19,595 nucleotides of DNA from Actinomycetota bacterium (GCA_019348435.1 JAHWJM010000008.1:1-19595); one strand, 5' to 3'; counted from the first letter of the stretch, positions 8,024-18,185 are shown. Translations and numbers: made by a program. Notes: a model not told the origin generated them from the letters alone.

Positions 8024-8108
8024 CTTGCAGAAGTTCAGTTGCGCCGATGGCATGCCCGGAGCAGGATCGCCCTGTCAGTGCTCCAGCACCCGCTCCGAAA
8101 GGCCTCCG

Positions 8109-8561
8109 ATGTCAGCCGCCACCGCCACCGCCACCGCCACCGCCACCGAGCTCGAGTTCCTCGGCAGCCGCGTCCGCATCCTGATCGACGCCGATCAGAC
8201 GGACGGTCGCTTCAGCCTGATCGACATGATCGAGGTGCCCGCCGGCCACATGCCGCCGCTGCACGTCCACCACGCCGAGGACGAGATCTTCTACGTCATC
8301 GACGGCGAGGTCACGCTGTTCCTGCCCGGACGCGAGATTCACGCGACACCCGGCGACTGCGTCCTCGCGCCGCGCGGGATCCCCCACGCCTACCGCGTCG
8401 GCGACCGCTCGGCGCGCTGGCTGGTCATGAGCAGCCCCGCCGGCTTCGAGCGCTTCGTCGGCAGCGTCGCGGCCCTCGACGACCTCGACCCCGCTGTGCT
8501 CACGGCGGTCGCCGCCAAGCACGACATCGAGATCCTCGGTCCTCCCGGCATGCTCCCGTAG
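8109..8561 (+). CDS. Single-domain cupin protein (quercetinase-like)
   Basis: 150 residues. Cupin motif 1, G-x5-H-x-H-x4-E-x6-G, is exact at 46-66 with H52, H54 and E59; motif 2, G-x5-P-x-G-x2-H, is at 82-93 with H93. All four metal ligands are present, so a metal-dependent dioxygenase, isomerase or binding role is possible; the substrate cannot be told. The ATG at 8109 has AAAGG 6 nt upstream. The N-terminus carries a Thr-Ala repeat encoded by five perfect GCCACC units (8118-8147), probably disordered. It is divergent from the LysR gene and likely controlled by it. A hairpin follows the stop codon. Confidence 0.88.
   Translation: MSAATATATATATELEFLGSRVRILIDADQTDGRFSLIDMIEVPAGHMPPLHVHHAEDEIFYVIDGEVTLFLPGREIHATPGDCVLAPRGIPHAYRVGDRSARWLVMSSPAGFERFVGSVAALDDLDPAVLTAVAAKHDIEILGPPGMLP
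8118..8147 (+). repeat. Hexanucleotide microsatellite (GCCACC)x5 in the cupin gene
   Basis: Five perfect tandem GCCACC units encode (Ala-Thr)5 right after the start codon. Unit changes would keep the frame and only alter tail length by two residues. Confidence 0.9.
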
Positions 8562-8580
8562 GGTCCGCCGCCGTGCGCAG

Positions 8581-8607
8581 GGCTCCGGGCCTCGAGCGCC
8601 CGGAGCC
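8581..8607 (+). terminator. Hairpin terminator after the cupin gene
   Basis: A perfect 10-bp stem, GGCTCCGGGC with GCCCGGAGCC, closes a 7-nt loop 20 nt after the cupin stop. There is no U tract, as is common for hairpin terminators of GC-rich actinobacteria. It separates the cupin gene from ileS. Confidence 0.6.
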
Positions 8608-8644
8608 GAGCGTCCGCAGCGCCGGGCGTGACGCTGCTTCTACC

Positions 8645-8650
8645 TACACT
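8645..8650 (+). promoter_or_regulatory. Putative -10 (TACACT) for leaderless ileS
   Basis: TACACT ends 8 nt before the ileS ATG at 8659, and no Shine-Dalgarno is present, so a leaderless mRNA is expected. The 51 bp between the cupin hairpin and ATG are too short for a T-box leader, and no T-box sequence is seen. Confidence 0.5.
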
Positions 8651-8658
8651 GAGCGGAC

Positions 8659-11790
<3,132 letters not shown>

Positions 11791-11808
11791 GCGGCCGGCG
11801 CGCGCCGA

Positions 11809-12666
11809 TCAACGCCCGGCCAGCTGGCCGCCCCGCCAGTCGACGATCGCCGCCGGCACGACCCGCAGCGGCGACCGGTAGGCCCCGCGGCGACCGAGCA
11901 GCCAGCTCGCCAGCAGGTCGGCGAGCTGGGCGCGCACCTGCGCCGTATCGTCGAGCAGCAGCGCATCGCGGTAGGACTCGACGGCGTCCTCGACGGTCAC
12001 CCAGCGCCGGTGGTCGGGGATCTCGACGACCGTGACCCGATGCTCGACGCCGAGCTCGCGCAGGACGGCGACGGCATCGAGATAGCTCGGGCCCGGCACG
12101 CGCGGCGCGCCGTGGAAGTGGCGCCACAGCGGGTCCAGGACGGCATCGCCGCTGTAGGCGCCGAGGTACAGCAGCGCGTGGTTGCGGGCCGTCGCGTCGA
12201 GCTTGGCGAGAAACGGGACGGCATCGGGCACGAGCGTGAGCACGAAGGCCGAGAACGCCACGTCGGCTGGCTCCACGCGCGCCTCGTCCCAGGTGGCCTG
12301 CAGCGCGGTGACGTTGGCGAAGCCGAGCTCCTGCGCGCCGCGCTGGAGGATGGCGAGCATCGGCGAGCTCGGCTCGACGGCCGTGACGTGGCCGACGCCG
12401 TCCGCGAGCGCGAGCGCGAAGCGGCCGGTGCCGGCGCCGACGTCGATCACCGCGCTCGACGCGTCCGTCAGACGCCGCAGCCGGCGCAGAAACGGATCGC
12501 GCTCGGTGTCCGCGCGCCGCACGGCGGCCGCGTAGCGGCCGGCGCGGCTGTCCCAGAAGCTGCCGCTCACAGAGCCCGCGGCGGGGGACAGCCGCTCGAG
12601 CTCGGCGAGCCGATCGGCGACCAGGCGCCGCCAGCGCACCGCGGCCGGGCCGTCGCCGCTGCTCAC
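11809..12666 (-). CDS. Class I SAM-dependent methyltransferase
   Basis: 285 residues. A Rossmann methyltransferase core starts after an N-terminal helical part. FWDSRAGRY (about 37-45) precedes motif I VIDVGAGTGRF (73-83), then VTAVEPSSPML (the acidic residue that binds the SAM ribose), LQATWDEA, and ADVAFSAFVLTLVPD for motifs III-IV. The C-terminal 100 residues are variable and give no clear substrate; it could act on a small molecule, lipid or tRNA. GTG start; the stop of a 29-codon upstream ORF overlaps it (GTGA), so translation is probably coupled. Converges with ileS over an 18-bp gap. Confidence 0.85.
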   Translation of the reverse strand: MSSGDGPAAVRWRRLVADRLAELERLSPAAGSVSGSFWDSRAGRYAAAVRRADTERDPFLRRLRRLTDASSAVIDVGAGTGRFALALADGVGHVTAVEPSSPMLAILQRGAQELGFANVTALQATWDEARVEPADVAFSAFVLTLVPDAVPFLAKLDATARNHALLYLGAYSGDAVLDPLWRHFHGAPRVPGPSYLDAVAVLRELGVEHRVTVVEIPDHRRWVTVEDAVESYRDALLLDDTAQVRAQLADLLASWLLGRRGAYRSPLRVVPAAIVDWRGGQLAGR

Positions 12667-12752
12667 GGACCGGCGATGCGGTCGGCGAGATCCGCGATCT
12701 CGATGCCGTTGAGCCGGTCGAACCCGAGGATGCGCTCTCGACGGCGGGGCAC
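12663..12752 (-). CDS. Candidate leaderless 29-residue upstream ORF
   Basis: A GTG at 12752 opens a 29-codon frame ending in TGA that overlaps the methyltransferase start (GTGA, 4 nt). TAGTCT (12764-12759) ends 6 nt before the GTG, the same spacing as the lipoprotein promoter. The peptide is basic at its N-terminus (PRRRERI) and then amphipathic (LNGIEIADLADRI), with no membrane segment. It may be a true micropeptide, or a leader that only couples ribosomes to the methyltransferase gene. An alternative GTG is at 12758. Function unknown. Confidence 0.42.
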   Translation of the reverse strand: MPRRRERILGFDRLNGIEIADLADRIAGP

Positions 12753-12758
12753 CGCCAC

Positions 12759-12764
12759 AGACTA
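12759..12764 (-). promoter_or_regulatory. Putative -10 (TAGTCT) for the micro-ORF/methyltransferase operon
   Basis: Minus-strand TAGTCT, within one of the few CTAG sites of the window, ends 6 nt before GTG at 12752. The trxA terminator lies just upstream (12797-12830), so a fresh promoter is needed here. Confidence 0.4.
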
Positions 12765-12796
12765 GATCGCGTGCCGCCGCGCCCGCCGGTCGCCGG

Positions 12797-12830
12797 AAAA
12801 AGACGACGCCGGCCGCACAGGGCAGCCGGC
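12797..12830 (-). terminator. Intrinsic terminator of trxA
   Basis: On the minus strand, arms GCCGGCTGC and GCGGCCGGC pair over nine positions (one G.U) around a CCTGT loop, followed by gtcgtc and then TTTTT (12801-12797). It lies 40 nt after the trxA stop. This is the clearest rho-independent terminator in the window. Confidence 0.75.
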
Positions 12831-12869
12831 CTTCGCAACGTCATGGCGCCGAGGCGGCGCGGGACCGGA

Positions 12870-13199
12870 TCAGGCGGCGGGCTCGAGCTCGAGCTGCTGC
12901 TCGAGCTGGCTCTTGTTGCGCGTCGGGCGCAGGCGCTTGGCCTCGGCGCCGTTGTTGAAGAGGATCAGCGTGGGGATCGAGAGGATCCCGTACTGGGCCG
13001 CCGTCTGCTGGTTCTCGTCGACGTTGAGCTTGACGATGCGGACGTCGTCGCGGCCCTCGGCGATCTCCTCGAGCAGCGGGGCGATCGCGCGGCAGGGGCC
13101 ACACCACGGCGCCCAGAAGTCCACGAGGATCGGGGTTTCGGACTCCATGACCTCGGCCTGGAAGTTGTCGTCGGTGACTTCGATGATCGAACCGGCCAT
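12870..13199 (-). CDS. trxA: Thioredoxin
   Basis: Cytosolic protein disulfide reductase, normally recharged by thioredoxin reductase. The 109 residues hold one thioredoxin fold: VDFWAPWCGPCRAIAP with the redox pair C33/C36, buried acid D27, and the cis-proline P76 in SIPTL. AAGGAGA lies 7 nt before the ATG, a strong ribosome site. The C-terminal segment is unusual: where thioredoxins usually have V-G-A (Gly92 in E. coli), this one reads RLRPTRNKSQL, with Pro at the Gly position by my alignment. It is monocistronic by its signals (own promoter, own terminator). No trxB is in the window. Confidence 0.95.
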   Translation of the reverse strand: MAGSIIEVTDDNFQAEVMESETPILVDFWAPWCGPCRAIAPLLEEIAEGRDDVRIVKLNVDENQQTAAQYGILSIPTLILFNNGAEAKRLRPTRNKSQLEQQLELEPAA

Positions 13200-13232
13200 T
13201 GATGGTCTCCTTGAGCGTCGTGGCTACGACTC

Positions 13233-13238
13233 ACTATA
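13233..13238 (-). promoter_or_regulatory. trxA -10 (TATAGT)
   Basis: Minus-strand TATAGT is about 33 nt before the trxA ATG, giving a leader of about 27 nt that contains AAGGAGA. The region upstream is the spoIIM-family terminator. A GGAA about 22 nt before the -10 loosely resembles the -35 of redox-responsive ECF sigma factors, but the match is weak. Confidence 0.55.
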
Positions 13239-13239
13239 C

Positions 13240-13263
13240 AAAATGAAGCGAGGAGCTTCCTCG
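13240..13263 (-). terminator. Terminator of the SpoIIM-family gene, abutting the trxA promoter
   Basis: CGAGGA-AGC-TCCTCG (13263-13249, minus strand) is a perfect 6-bp stem with a 3-nt loop, 13 nt after the TAA of the membrane protein gene. It is followed by CTTCATTTTG, a U-rich tail that runs directly into the trxA -10. Confidence 0.55.
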
Positions 13264-13276
13264 TGGTTCAGGAGGC

Positions 13277-13981
13277 TTACCCGGCGAGCCAGCGCAGCAG
13301 ACCGGGGCTGATGTAGACCTCGACGAACGCCGAGGCGACGAGCACGGGGACCGCGAGCAGCACGGTCACGACCGTCGCGGCGAGCAGCTCGTGCCAGTCC
13401 CTCTGGCGGCTCGCGATCATCCACGCCGCCAGCGGGAGAAAGAGCGCGACGAGTTCGGGCAGCGCGTGCGGCAGCACGCCGATGAGCAGCAGGCCCGGAC
13501 CGATGTCGAGCTGCGCGGCGAGCGACGCGGCTCCCGCGCCGAGCACGAGCGCCTGCGTGACGAGCGAGAACGTCGTCGCGGCGACGACGAACGCGATGGC
13601 CAGCGGACCCGCCTTCTCGTGGACCCAGCGCCGGGCGCCGCTGTGCCGCTGCGCCTCGAGGGGCAGCGAGCTGCCGGCGATGAAGCCCGCCACGCAGGCC
13701 ATCGCGTGCAACGCCAGCACGAGCGAGTTGCGGCCCACGACGTGCAGGACCTGTCCGATGTCGGGCTGGTCGCCCAGGTTGAGAAATGCCACCCCGCGAT
13801 CCGGCACCGACACCACCGCGATCAGCCAGACCGAGAACAGCAGCGCGACGGCGATCGCGAAGGCACCCGCGACCCAACGTGCGACGACCGGCCCCGGCCG
13901 CTCGTTCCATTCGGTGAGGGTTGCGCGCGTGTCGGCGAGGCCGCGTACGAGCGCGAAGTCCGACGTCTGCACCGAGCTCAC
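13277..13981 (-). CDS. SpoIIM-family (DUF95) integral membrane protein
   Basis: 234 residues with about five transmembrane segments (roughly 33-58, 82-107, 124-150, 160-188, 198-225). The family hallmarks are visible: GRNSLVLALHAMACVAGFIAG (an N..L..L pattern), LPHALPELVAL (PH..PEL, around 166-176) and ASAFVEVYISPGLL near the C-terminus. SpoIIM itself belongs to the forespore-engulfment complex of endospore formers. Relatives are widespread in non-sporing actinobacteria, where their role is unclear, so the name does not imply sporulation. GTG start with no good ribosome site. It lies 27 bp after the glycosyltransferase gene on the same strand, so co-transcription is likely. Confidence 0.82.
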   Translation of the reverse strand: MSSVQTSDFALVRGLADTRATLTEWNERPGPVVARWVAGAFAIAVALLFSVWLIAVVSVPDRGVAFLNLGDQPDIGQVLHVVGRNSLVLALHAMACVAGFIAGSSLPLEAQRHSGARRWVHEKAGPLAIAFVVAATTFSLVTQALVLGAGAASLAAQLDIGPGLLLIGVLPHALPELVALFLPLAAWMIASRQRDWHELLAATVVTVLLAVPVLVASAFVEVYISPGLLRWLAG

Positions 13982-14008
13982 ATCGGCGGGCGCGGCGCTG
14001 CGTCGCGA

Positions 14009-14752
14009 TCAGTCTGCGCGTCGCTGGCCGGATGTGCGAGCGAAGCGCAGCTGCGGCAGGAGCAGCGCCGCCTCGCCCGCGATCCGCCACGTCATCTTCG
14101 AGCGCCCGAGCTCGCGGTCGCGAAAGACGATCGGCAACTCGACGACGCGAAAGCCGCCGTGGATCGCGCGATGCGTCAGCTCGACCTGGAAGGCGTAGCC
14201 GCGCGAGCGCACCGTCGGCAGGTCGATCGCCTCCAGCACCTCACGGCGGAAGCACTTGAAGCCGCCGGTCAGGTCGCGCACCTCGAGCCCGAGCACCTTG
14301 CGCGCGTACCACGAGCCGCCGCGGCTGACCAGCCGGCGCACGCGTCCCCAGTCGGTGACGCCGCCGCCGGCGACGTAGCGCGAGCCGAGCGCGACGTCGG
14401 CGTCCGCCATCGCCGCGAGCAACCGCGCGAGGTCGGCCGGGTCGTGCGAGAAGTCGGAGTCCATCTCGAGGATGAACCGCGCTCCGCCCTCCAGCGCGCG
14501 CGCGAAGCCTGCGAGGTACGCCGGGCCGAGTCCCTCGCGACTCGTGCGGTGCAGGACCTCCACGTCGTCGTGCTCGGCCGCGAGACGATCGGCGATCTGC
14601 CCCGTTCCGTCGGGCGAGCCGTCGTCGACGACGAGGATCCGGTGGTCGCCCGGCATCGCCTGCTCGAGCACCTCACGCGCGGCCGCGACGATCGCCGCGA
14701 TGTTCTCGGCCTCGTCGTACGTGGGCAGGATGAGCCAGGCGGCGGCGGGCAT
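14009..14752 (-). CDS. GT2 glycosyltransferase, polyprenol monophosphomannose synthase-like
   Basis: 247 residues, a single GT-A domain: PTYDEAENI (10-18), VVDDGSPDGTG (41-51, nucleotide-binding Asp), EMDSDFSHDP (96-105, the DxD metal site), GSRYVAGGG, GGFKCFRREVL and GYAFQVEL. This order matches dolichol/polyprenol-phosphate mannosyltransferases, which transfer mannose from GDP-mannose to a polyprenyl phosphate for use in cell-envelope glycosylation. There is no C-terminal transmembrane anchor, so it would be a soluble or peripheral catalytic subunit. ATG at 14752 is 24 bp from the divergent polX ATG, with a shared -10 element. The following gene (SpoIIM family) may be the membrane partner, but that is speculation. 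Confidence 0.88.
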   Translation of the reverse strand: MPAAAWLILPTYDEAENIAAIVAAAREVLEQAMPGDHRILVVDDGSPDGTGQIADRLAAEHDDVEVLHRTSREGLGPAYLAGFARALEGGARFILEMDSDFSHDPADLARLLAAMADADVALGSRYVAGGGVTDWGRVRRLVSRGGSWYARKVLGLEVRDLTGGFKCFRREVLEAIDLPTVRSRGYAFQVELTHRAIHGGFRVVELPIVFRDRELGRSKMTWRIAGEAALLLPQLRFARTSGQRRAD

Positions 14753-14761
14753 CGGCGCGAC

Positions 14762-14768
14762 TACCCTA
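14762..14768. promoter_or_regulatory. Symmetric bidirectional -10 element (TACCCTA) between polX and the GT2 gene
   Basis: TACCCT on the plus strand ends 9 nt before the polX ATG (14777). TAGGGT on the minus strand, the same seven base pairs, ends 10 nt before the glycosyltransferase ATG (14752). Both genes lack a Shine-Dalgarno, so one element could start leaderless or near-leaderless mRNAs in both directions. Confidence 0.5.
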
Positions 14769-14776
14769 CGACCCCG

Positions 14777-16519
14777 ATGGCGTCGGACCCCTCGAACCTC
14801 CAGATCGCGGCGGCGTTCGACGAGCTGGCCGACCTCTACGAGCTCGACGGAGCGAACGTGCATCGGGTGCTCGCGTACCGCTCGGCCGCGAAGGCGGCGC
14901 GCGAGGCGACGGTGTCGGTGGCGGCGCTCACGCGCCAGGGCGCGGTCACGTCGCTGCCCGGGATCGGCAAGACGCTCGAGGAGAAGATCGTCGCGCTGCT
15001 GGAGACCGGCGACATCCCCGCCGCCGTCAAGCTGCGCGCGAAGTATCCGGCCGGCCTGCTGGACATGACGCGCCTGCCGGGCCTCGGGCCGAAGCGGGCG
15101 CGCAAGCTCTTCGAGGAGCTGGGCATCGACTCGCTGGACGCGCTGCGCGCCGCGGCCGAGACCGAGGGCCTGCGCGACGTCAAGGGCTTCGGGGCGAAGT
15201 TCGAGGCGTCGGTGCTCTCGTCGCTGCAGGCCGGCATCGGCGAGCGGCCGGCGCAGCGCGTCCTGCTGCACCGGGCGCTGGAGATCGGCGAGCAGATCGT
15301 GGCGGCGCTGCGCGAGCACCCCGCCGCCGAGCGCGTCGAGCTCGCCGGCTCCGCGCGCCGGCAGGCGGACAGCGTCAAGGATCTCGACATCATCGCGACG
15401 GCGAGCGATCCGGGTGCGCTGGCGCGCGCGCTGGGCGAGCTCGATGTCATCGAGTCGGCCTCGGCGCCCAACGACACCGCCGCGCGGGGGCGCACGCACA
15501 CGGGCCTGCCGGTCGACCTGCGCGTCGTCTCGCCCGACAACTTCGGCAACCTGCTGCAGCACTTCACCGGCTCGGCCGCGCACAACGTCGCGTTGCGCGA
15601 GGCGGCGGTGCGGCGCGGCCTGCACGTCAGCGAGTACGGGATCCTCGACGACGAGACCGGCGAGACGCTGCGCTGCGCGACCGAGGAGGCCGTCTACGAG
15701 CGCCTCGGGCTCGCGTACCCGGAGCCCGAGCTGCGCGAGAACCGCGGCGAGCTGTCGCCGGGCTTCGTCGCGCCGCAGCTTGTCTGCGTCGACGACCTGC
15801 GCGGCGACCTGCACATGCACACGCGCGCCTCCGACGGGCGCGACACCATCGAGCAGATGGCGCGCGCGGCGCGCGACCGCGGCTACGAGTACGTCGCGAT
15901 CACCGACCACTCGGCGACGCACGGCTTCGGCAACCACGTCACGCCCGACGAGCTGGAGCGCCAGATCGAGCGCGTGGCCGCCGCCAACGAGATCGTCGAG
16001 GGCATCACGATCCTCGCCGGCACCGAGACGAACATCCTGCCCGACGGCTCGCCGGACTACGACGACGAGCTGCTCGCGCGGCTGGACTGGGTGATCGGCT
16101 CGGTGCACACGTCCTTCGGCATGCCGGCCGCCGAGATGACCAAGCGCATGGTCGCGGCGATCGAGCACCCGTGGATCGACGCGATCGGCCATCCCACCGG
16201 GCGCAAGATCACCTCGCGCCAGCCCTACGCCCTCAACCTCGACGACGTCATCGCGGCCGCTGCGCGCACCGGCACGATGCTCGAGATCAACTCGGCTCCC
16301 GACCGTCGCGACCTCGACGACGTCAACGCGCGCGCCGCGGCGGAGAACGGCGTGCTGCTGCTCGTCGACTCCGACGCCCACGGCGCCGATCGCCTCCAGC
16401 ACGTGCGCTGGGGCATCGCCACGGCCCGACGTGCCTGGCTGACGCCCGACCACGTCGCGAACACCCGATCGTGGGCCGAGTTCTCCGCGCTGCGCAAGCG
16501 CGCGCGAGCGACGCGTTGA
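14777..16519 (+). CDS. polX: DNA polymerase/3'-5' exonuclease PolX
   Basis: Family X DNA polymerase with a PHP domain; gap-filling synthesis and 3' end trimming in base-excision repair. 580 residues, the usual bacterial PolX length. N-terminal helix-hairpin-helix motifs: LPGIGKTLEEKI and LPGLGPKRARKLFEELG (about 60-120). The polymerase palm has AGSARR, the catalytic pair D202-L-D204 and the third Asp D247 in PVDLRVV, all intact. The PHP domain starts at DLHMHTRASDG (H346, H348) with ITDHS, AGTETNIL, VIGSVH, IDAIGHPTGR and VDSDAH, so every metal-ligand block is present. ATG at 14777 is leaderless-like. A 12-bp tandem duplication covers its stop codon, and the antiporter gene follows. Confidence 0.95.
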   Translation: MASDPSNLQIAAAFDELADLYELDGANVHRVLAYRSAAKAAREATVSVAALTRQGAVTSLPGIGKTLEEKIVALLETGDIPAAVKLRAKYPAGLLDMTRLPGLGPKRARKLFEELGIDSLDALRAAAETEGLRDVKGFGAKFEASVLSSLQAGIGERPAQRVLLHRALEIGEQIVAALREHPAAERVELAGSARRQADSVKDLDIIATASDPGALARALGELDVIESASAPNDTAARGRTHTGLPVDLRVVSPDNFGNLLQHFTGSAAHNVALREAAVRRGLHVSEYGILDDETGETLRCATEEAVYERLGLAYPEPELRENRGELSPGFVAPQLVCVDDLRGDLHMHTRASDGRDTIEQMARAARDRGYEYVAITDHSATHGFGNHVTPDELERQIERVAAANEIVEGITILAGTETNILPDGSPDYDDELLARLDWVIGSVHTSFGMPAAEMTKRMVAAIEHPWIDAIGHPTGRKITSRQPYALNLDDVIAAAARTGTMLEINSAPDRRDLDDVNARAAAENGVLLLVDSDAHGADRLQHVRWGIATARRAWLTPDHVANTRSWAEFSALRKRARATR

Positions 16520-16536
16520 GCGGCGCGTTGAGCGGC
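16513..16536 (+). repeat. 12-bp tandem duplication over the polX stop codon
   Basis: GCGTTGAGCGGC occurs twice in direct succession (16513-16524 and 16525-16536). The first copy contains the polX TGA stop. The second copy pushes the antiporter coding region 12 bp away without changing frame. Confidence 0.85.
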
Positions 16537-16550
16537 GGGGGCGAGGGACC

Positions 16551-18185
16551 CTGACCTTCGATCACGCCTTCCACGAGATCGCCGTCCTCCTGCTGGTGGC
16601 CGGCTTCGTCGGTGCCCTCGCGCTGCGTTTCCGCCAGCCCCTGATCGTCGCCTTCCTCGTCGTGGGCATCCTGGCCGGTCCGTCGGGCCTGGAGATCGTC
16701 AGCGCGGAGGACGAGATCGAGCTGCTGGCGGAGCTCGGCATCGCGCTGCTGCTGTTCGTCGTCGGCCTGAAGCTCGATCTGCGCCTGATCAGGATGACGG
16801 GCCGTGTCGCGCTGGTCGCGGGCCTCGCGCAGATCCTCTTCACCGCGATCGTCGGCTTCGCGATCGTGCTGGTGCTCGGGCTCGACCTCACCGCCGCGCT
16901 CTACGTCGCGGTCGCGCTGACGTTCTCGAGCACGATCATCATCGTCAAGCTGCTGTCGGACAAGCGCGAGATCGACGATCTTCACGGCCGCATCGCCGTC
17001 GGGATCCTCATCGTGCAGGACATCGTCGTGGTGCTGGCGATGATCACGCTGACGGCCGTCGGAGCCGGCGAGGGCGGTGACGTGACCAGCGAGGTGCTGC
17101 TCGTCGTCCTCAAGGGCGCGCTGCTGATCGGCGGTCTCGCGCTGCTCATGCGCTACGTCCTGACGCCCGTCCTGCATCGCCTCGCGCACTCGCCCGAGCT
17201 GCTCGTGCTCGCTGCGATCGCCTGGGGCGTCGGGCTGGCCGCCGGCGGCGACATGCTGGGGTTCTCGCAGGAGGTCGGCGCGTTCCTCGGCGGCGTTGCC
17301 CTGGCCTCGTCGCGGTATCGCGAGGCGATCGTCGGGCGCCTGATCCCGCTGCGCGACTTCCTGCTGCTGTTCTTCTTCCTCGACCTCGGCGCCCGGCTCG
17401 ACCTCGGCGGCCTGGGCGATCAGCTCGCGGCCGCGCTCGTGCTGTCGGCTTTCGTGCTGATCGGCAAGCCGCTGATCGTGATGGTGGTGATGGGTCGCAT
17501 GGGCTATCGCAAGCGCGTCGGGTTCCTCGCCGGCGTGACGCTCAGCCAGATCAGCGAGTTCTCGCTGATCCTCGGGGCGCTCGGCGTGAGCCTCGGGCAC
17601 ATCGACGACGAGGCGCTGGCGCTGATCACCGCGGTCGGGCTGATCACGATCTCGGTGTCCACCTACGCGATCCTGTACTCGCAGCGCTTCTACGAGCGCG
17701 TCGCCCCGCGGCTGGCGGTCTTCGAGCGCTCGCGCGTCGAGTTCGCGGGCGAGGAGGACGACGAGGAGGACGGCGAACCGGTGGAGATCGTGGTCTGCGG
17801 CGGCGGGCGATACGGCGGACGGCTGGCTCACGCGCTCGCGGAGCAGGGGCGCCGCGTGCTGCTCGTCGACTTCGACCCGCGCGCTCTGGCGGCGTGGCGC
17901 GACGAGGGGCGACCGGCGATGTACGGTGACATCGAGGATCCCGAGCTCGCCGCCGCGCTCCCGCTCGACGAGGCGCACTGGATCGTCAGCACGGTCCCGC
18001 GGCTGGACGCGAACTTCGCACTGCTGCACACGCTCGGCCACTACGGCTATCGGGGCCGCACCGCCGTGACGACACACCACGACGCGGAGATCGCGCCGCT
18101 GTACGACCGGGGCGCCGACGCTGTTCTCTCGCCGTTCGCCGACGCCGCCCGTAACGCGGTCAAGCTGCTCGCTGACGAGCGCTGA
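16551..18185 (+). CDS. CPA2-family cation/proton antiporter with RCK (TrkA-N) domain
   Basis: Kef-type monovalent cation:proton antiporter of the inner membrane. The transport domain spans about residues 1-390 with many hydrophobic segments, including RQPLIVAFLVVGILAGPSGL, ELGIALLLFVVGLKLDL, the TFSSTIIIVKLL core, LIVQDIVVVL and SQISEFSLILG. A short acidic linker (EEDDEEDGEP) leads to a cytosolic NAD-binding RCK domain (about 415-540; VVCGGGRYGGRLA, VLLVDFD, MYGDIEDPELAAALPL). The start is a problem: the first GTG (16596) falls inside transmembrane helix 1, and no ATG, GTG or TTG is in frame back into polX. CTG at 16551 follows GAGGG by 3 nt and restores helix 1 (residues TFDHAFHEIAVLLL), so I place the start there with doubt. 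Probably co-transcribed with polX. Confidence 0.85.
   Translation: MTFDHAFHEIAVLLLVAGFVGALALRFRQPLIVAFLVVGILAGPSGLEIVSAEDEIELLAELGIALLLFVVGLKLDLRLIRMTGRVALVAGLAQILFTAIVGFAIVLVLGLDLTAALYVAVALTFSSTIIIVKLLSDKREIDDLHGRIAVGILIVQDIVVVLAMITLTAVGAGEGGDVTSEVLLVVLKGALLIGGLALLMRYVLTPVLHRLAHSPELLVLAAIAWGVGLAAGGDMLGFSQEVGAFLGGVALASSRYREAIVGRLIPLRDFLLLFFFLDLGARLDLGGLGDQLAAALVLSAFVLIGKPLIVMVVMGRMGYRKRVGFLAGVTLSQISEFSLILGALGVSLGHIDDEALALITAVGLITISVSTYAILYSQRFYERVAPRLAVFERSRVEFAGEEDDEEDGEPVEIVVCGGGRYGGRLAHALAEQGRRVLLVDFDPRALAAWRDEGRPAMYGDIEDPELAAALPLDEAHWIVSTVPRLDANFALLHTLGHYGYRGRTAVTTHHDAEIAPLYDRGADAVLSPFADAARNAVKLLADER

Noticed and set aside
8562..8658. Possible T-box leader before ileS
   Set aside because: The gap is 97 bp, partly taken by the cupin terminator, and no conserved T-box sequence is seen.
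11791..11808. GGCGCGCGCC palindrome between ileS and the methyltransferase gene as a bidirectional terminator
   Set aside because: Short and self-complementary without a loop; such GC runs are common at this base composition.
13225..13238. A 14-base match to the core of the T7 phage promoter (TACGACTCACTATA) on the plus strand
   Set aside because: The full consensus needs the TAA upstream and GGG at the start; here the flanks are wrong. It is the reverse complement of the trxA -10 region and there is no phage polymerase gene, so it is taken as chance.
13391..14776. Long open extension upstream of polX in the same frame
   Set aside because: It runs antisense through the glycosyltransferase and SpoIIM-family genes and adds low-complexity sequence. 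PolX length and the helix-hairpin-helix start fit ATG at 14777.
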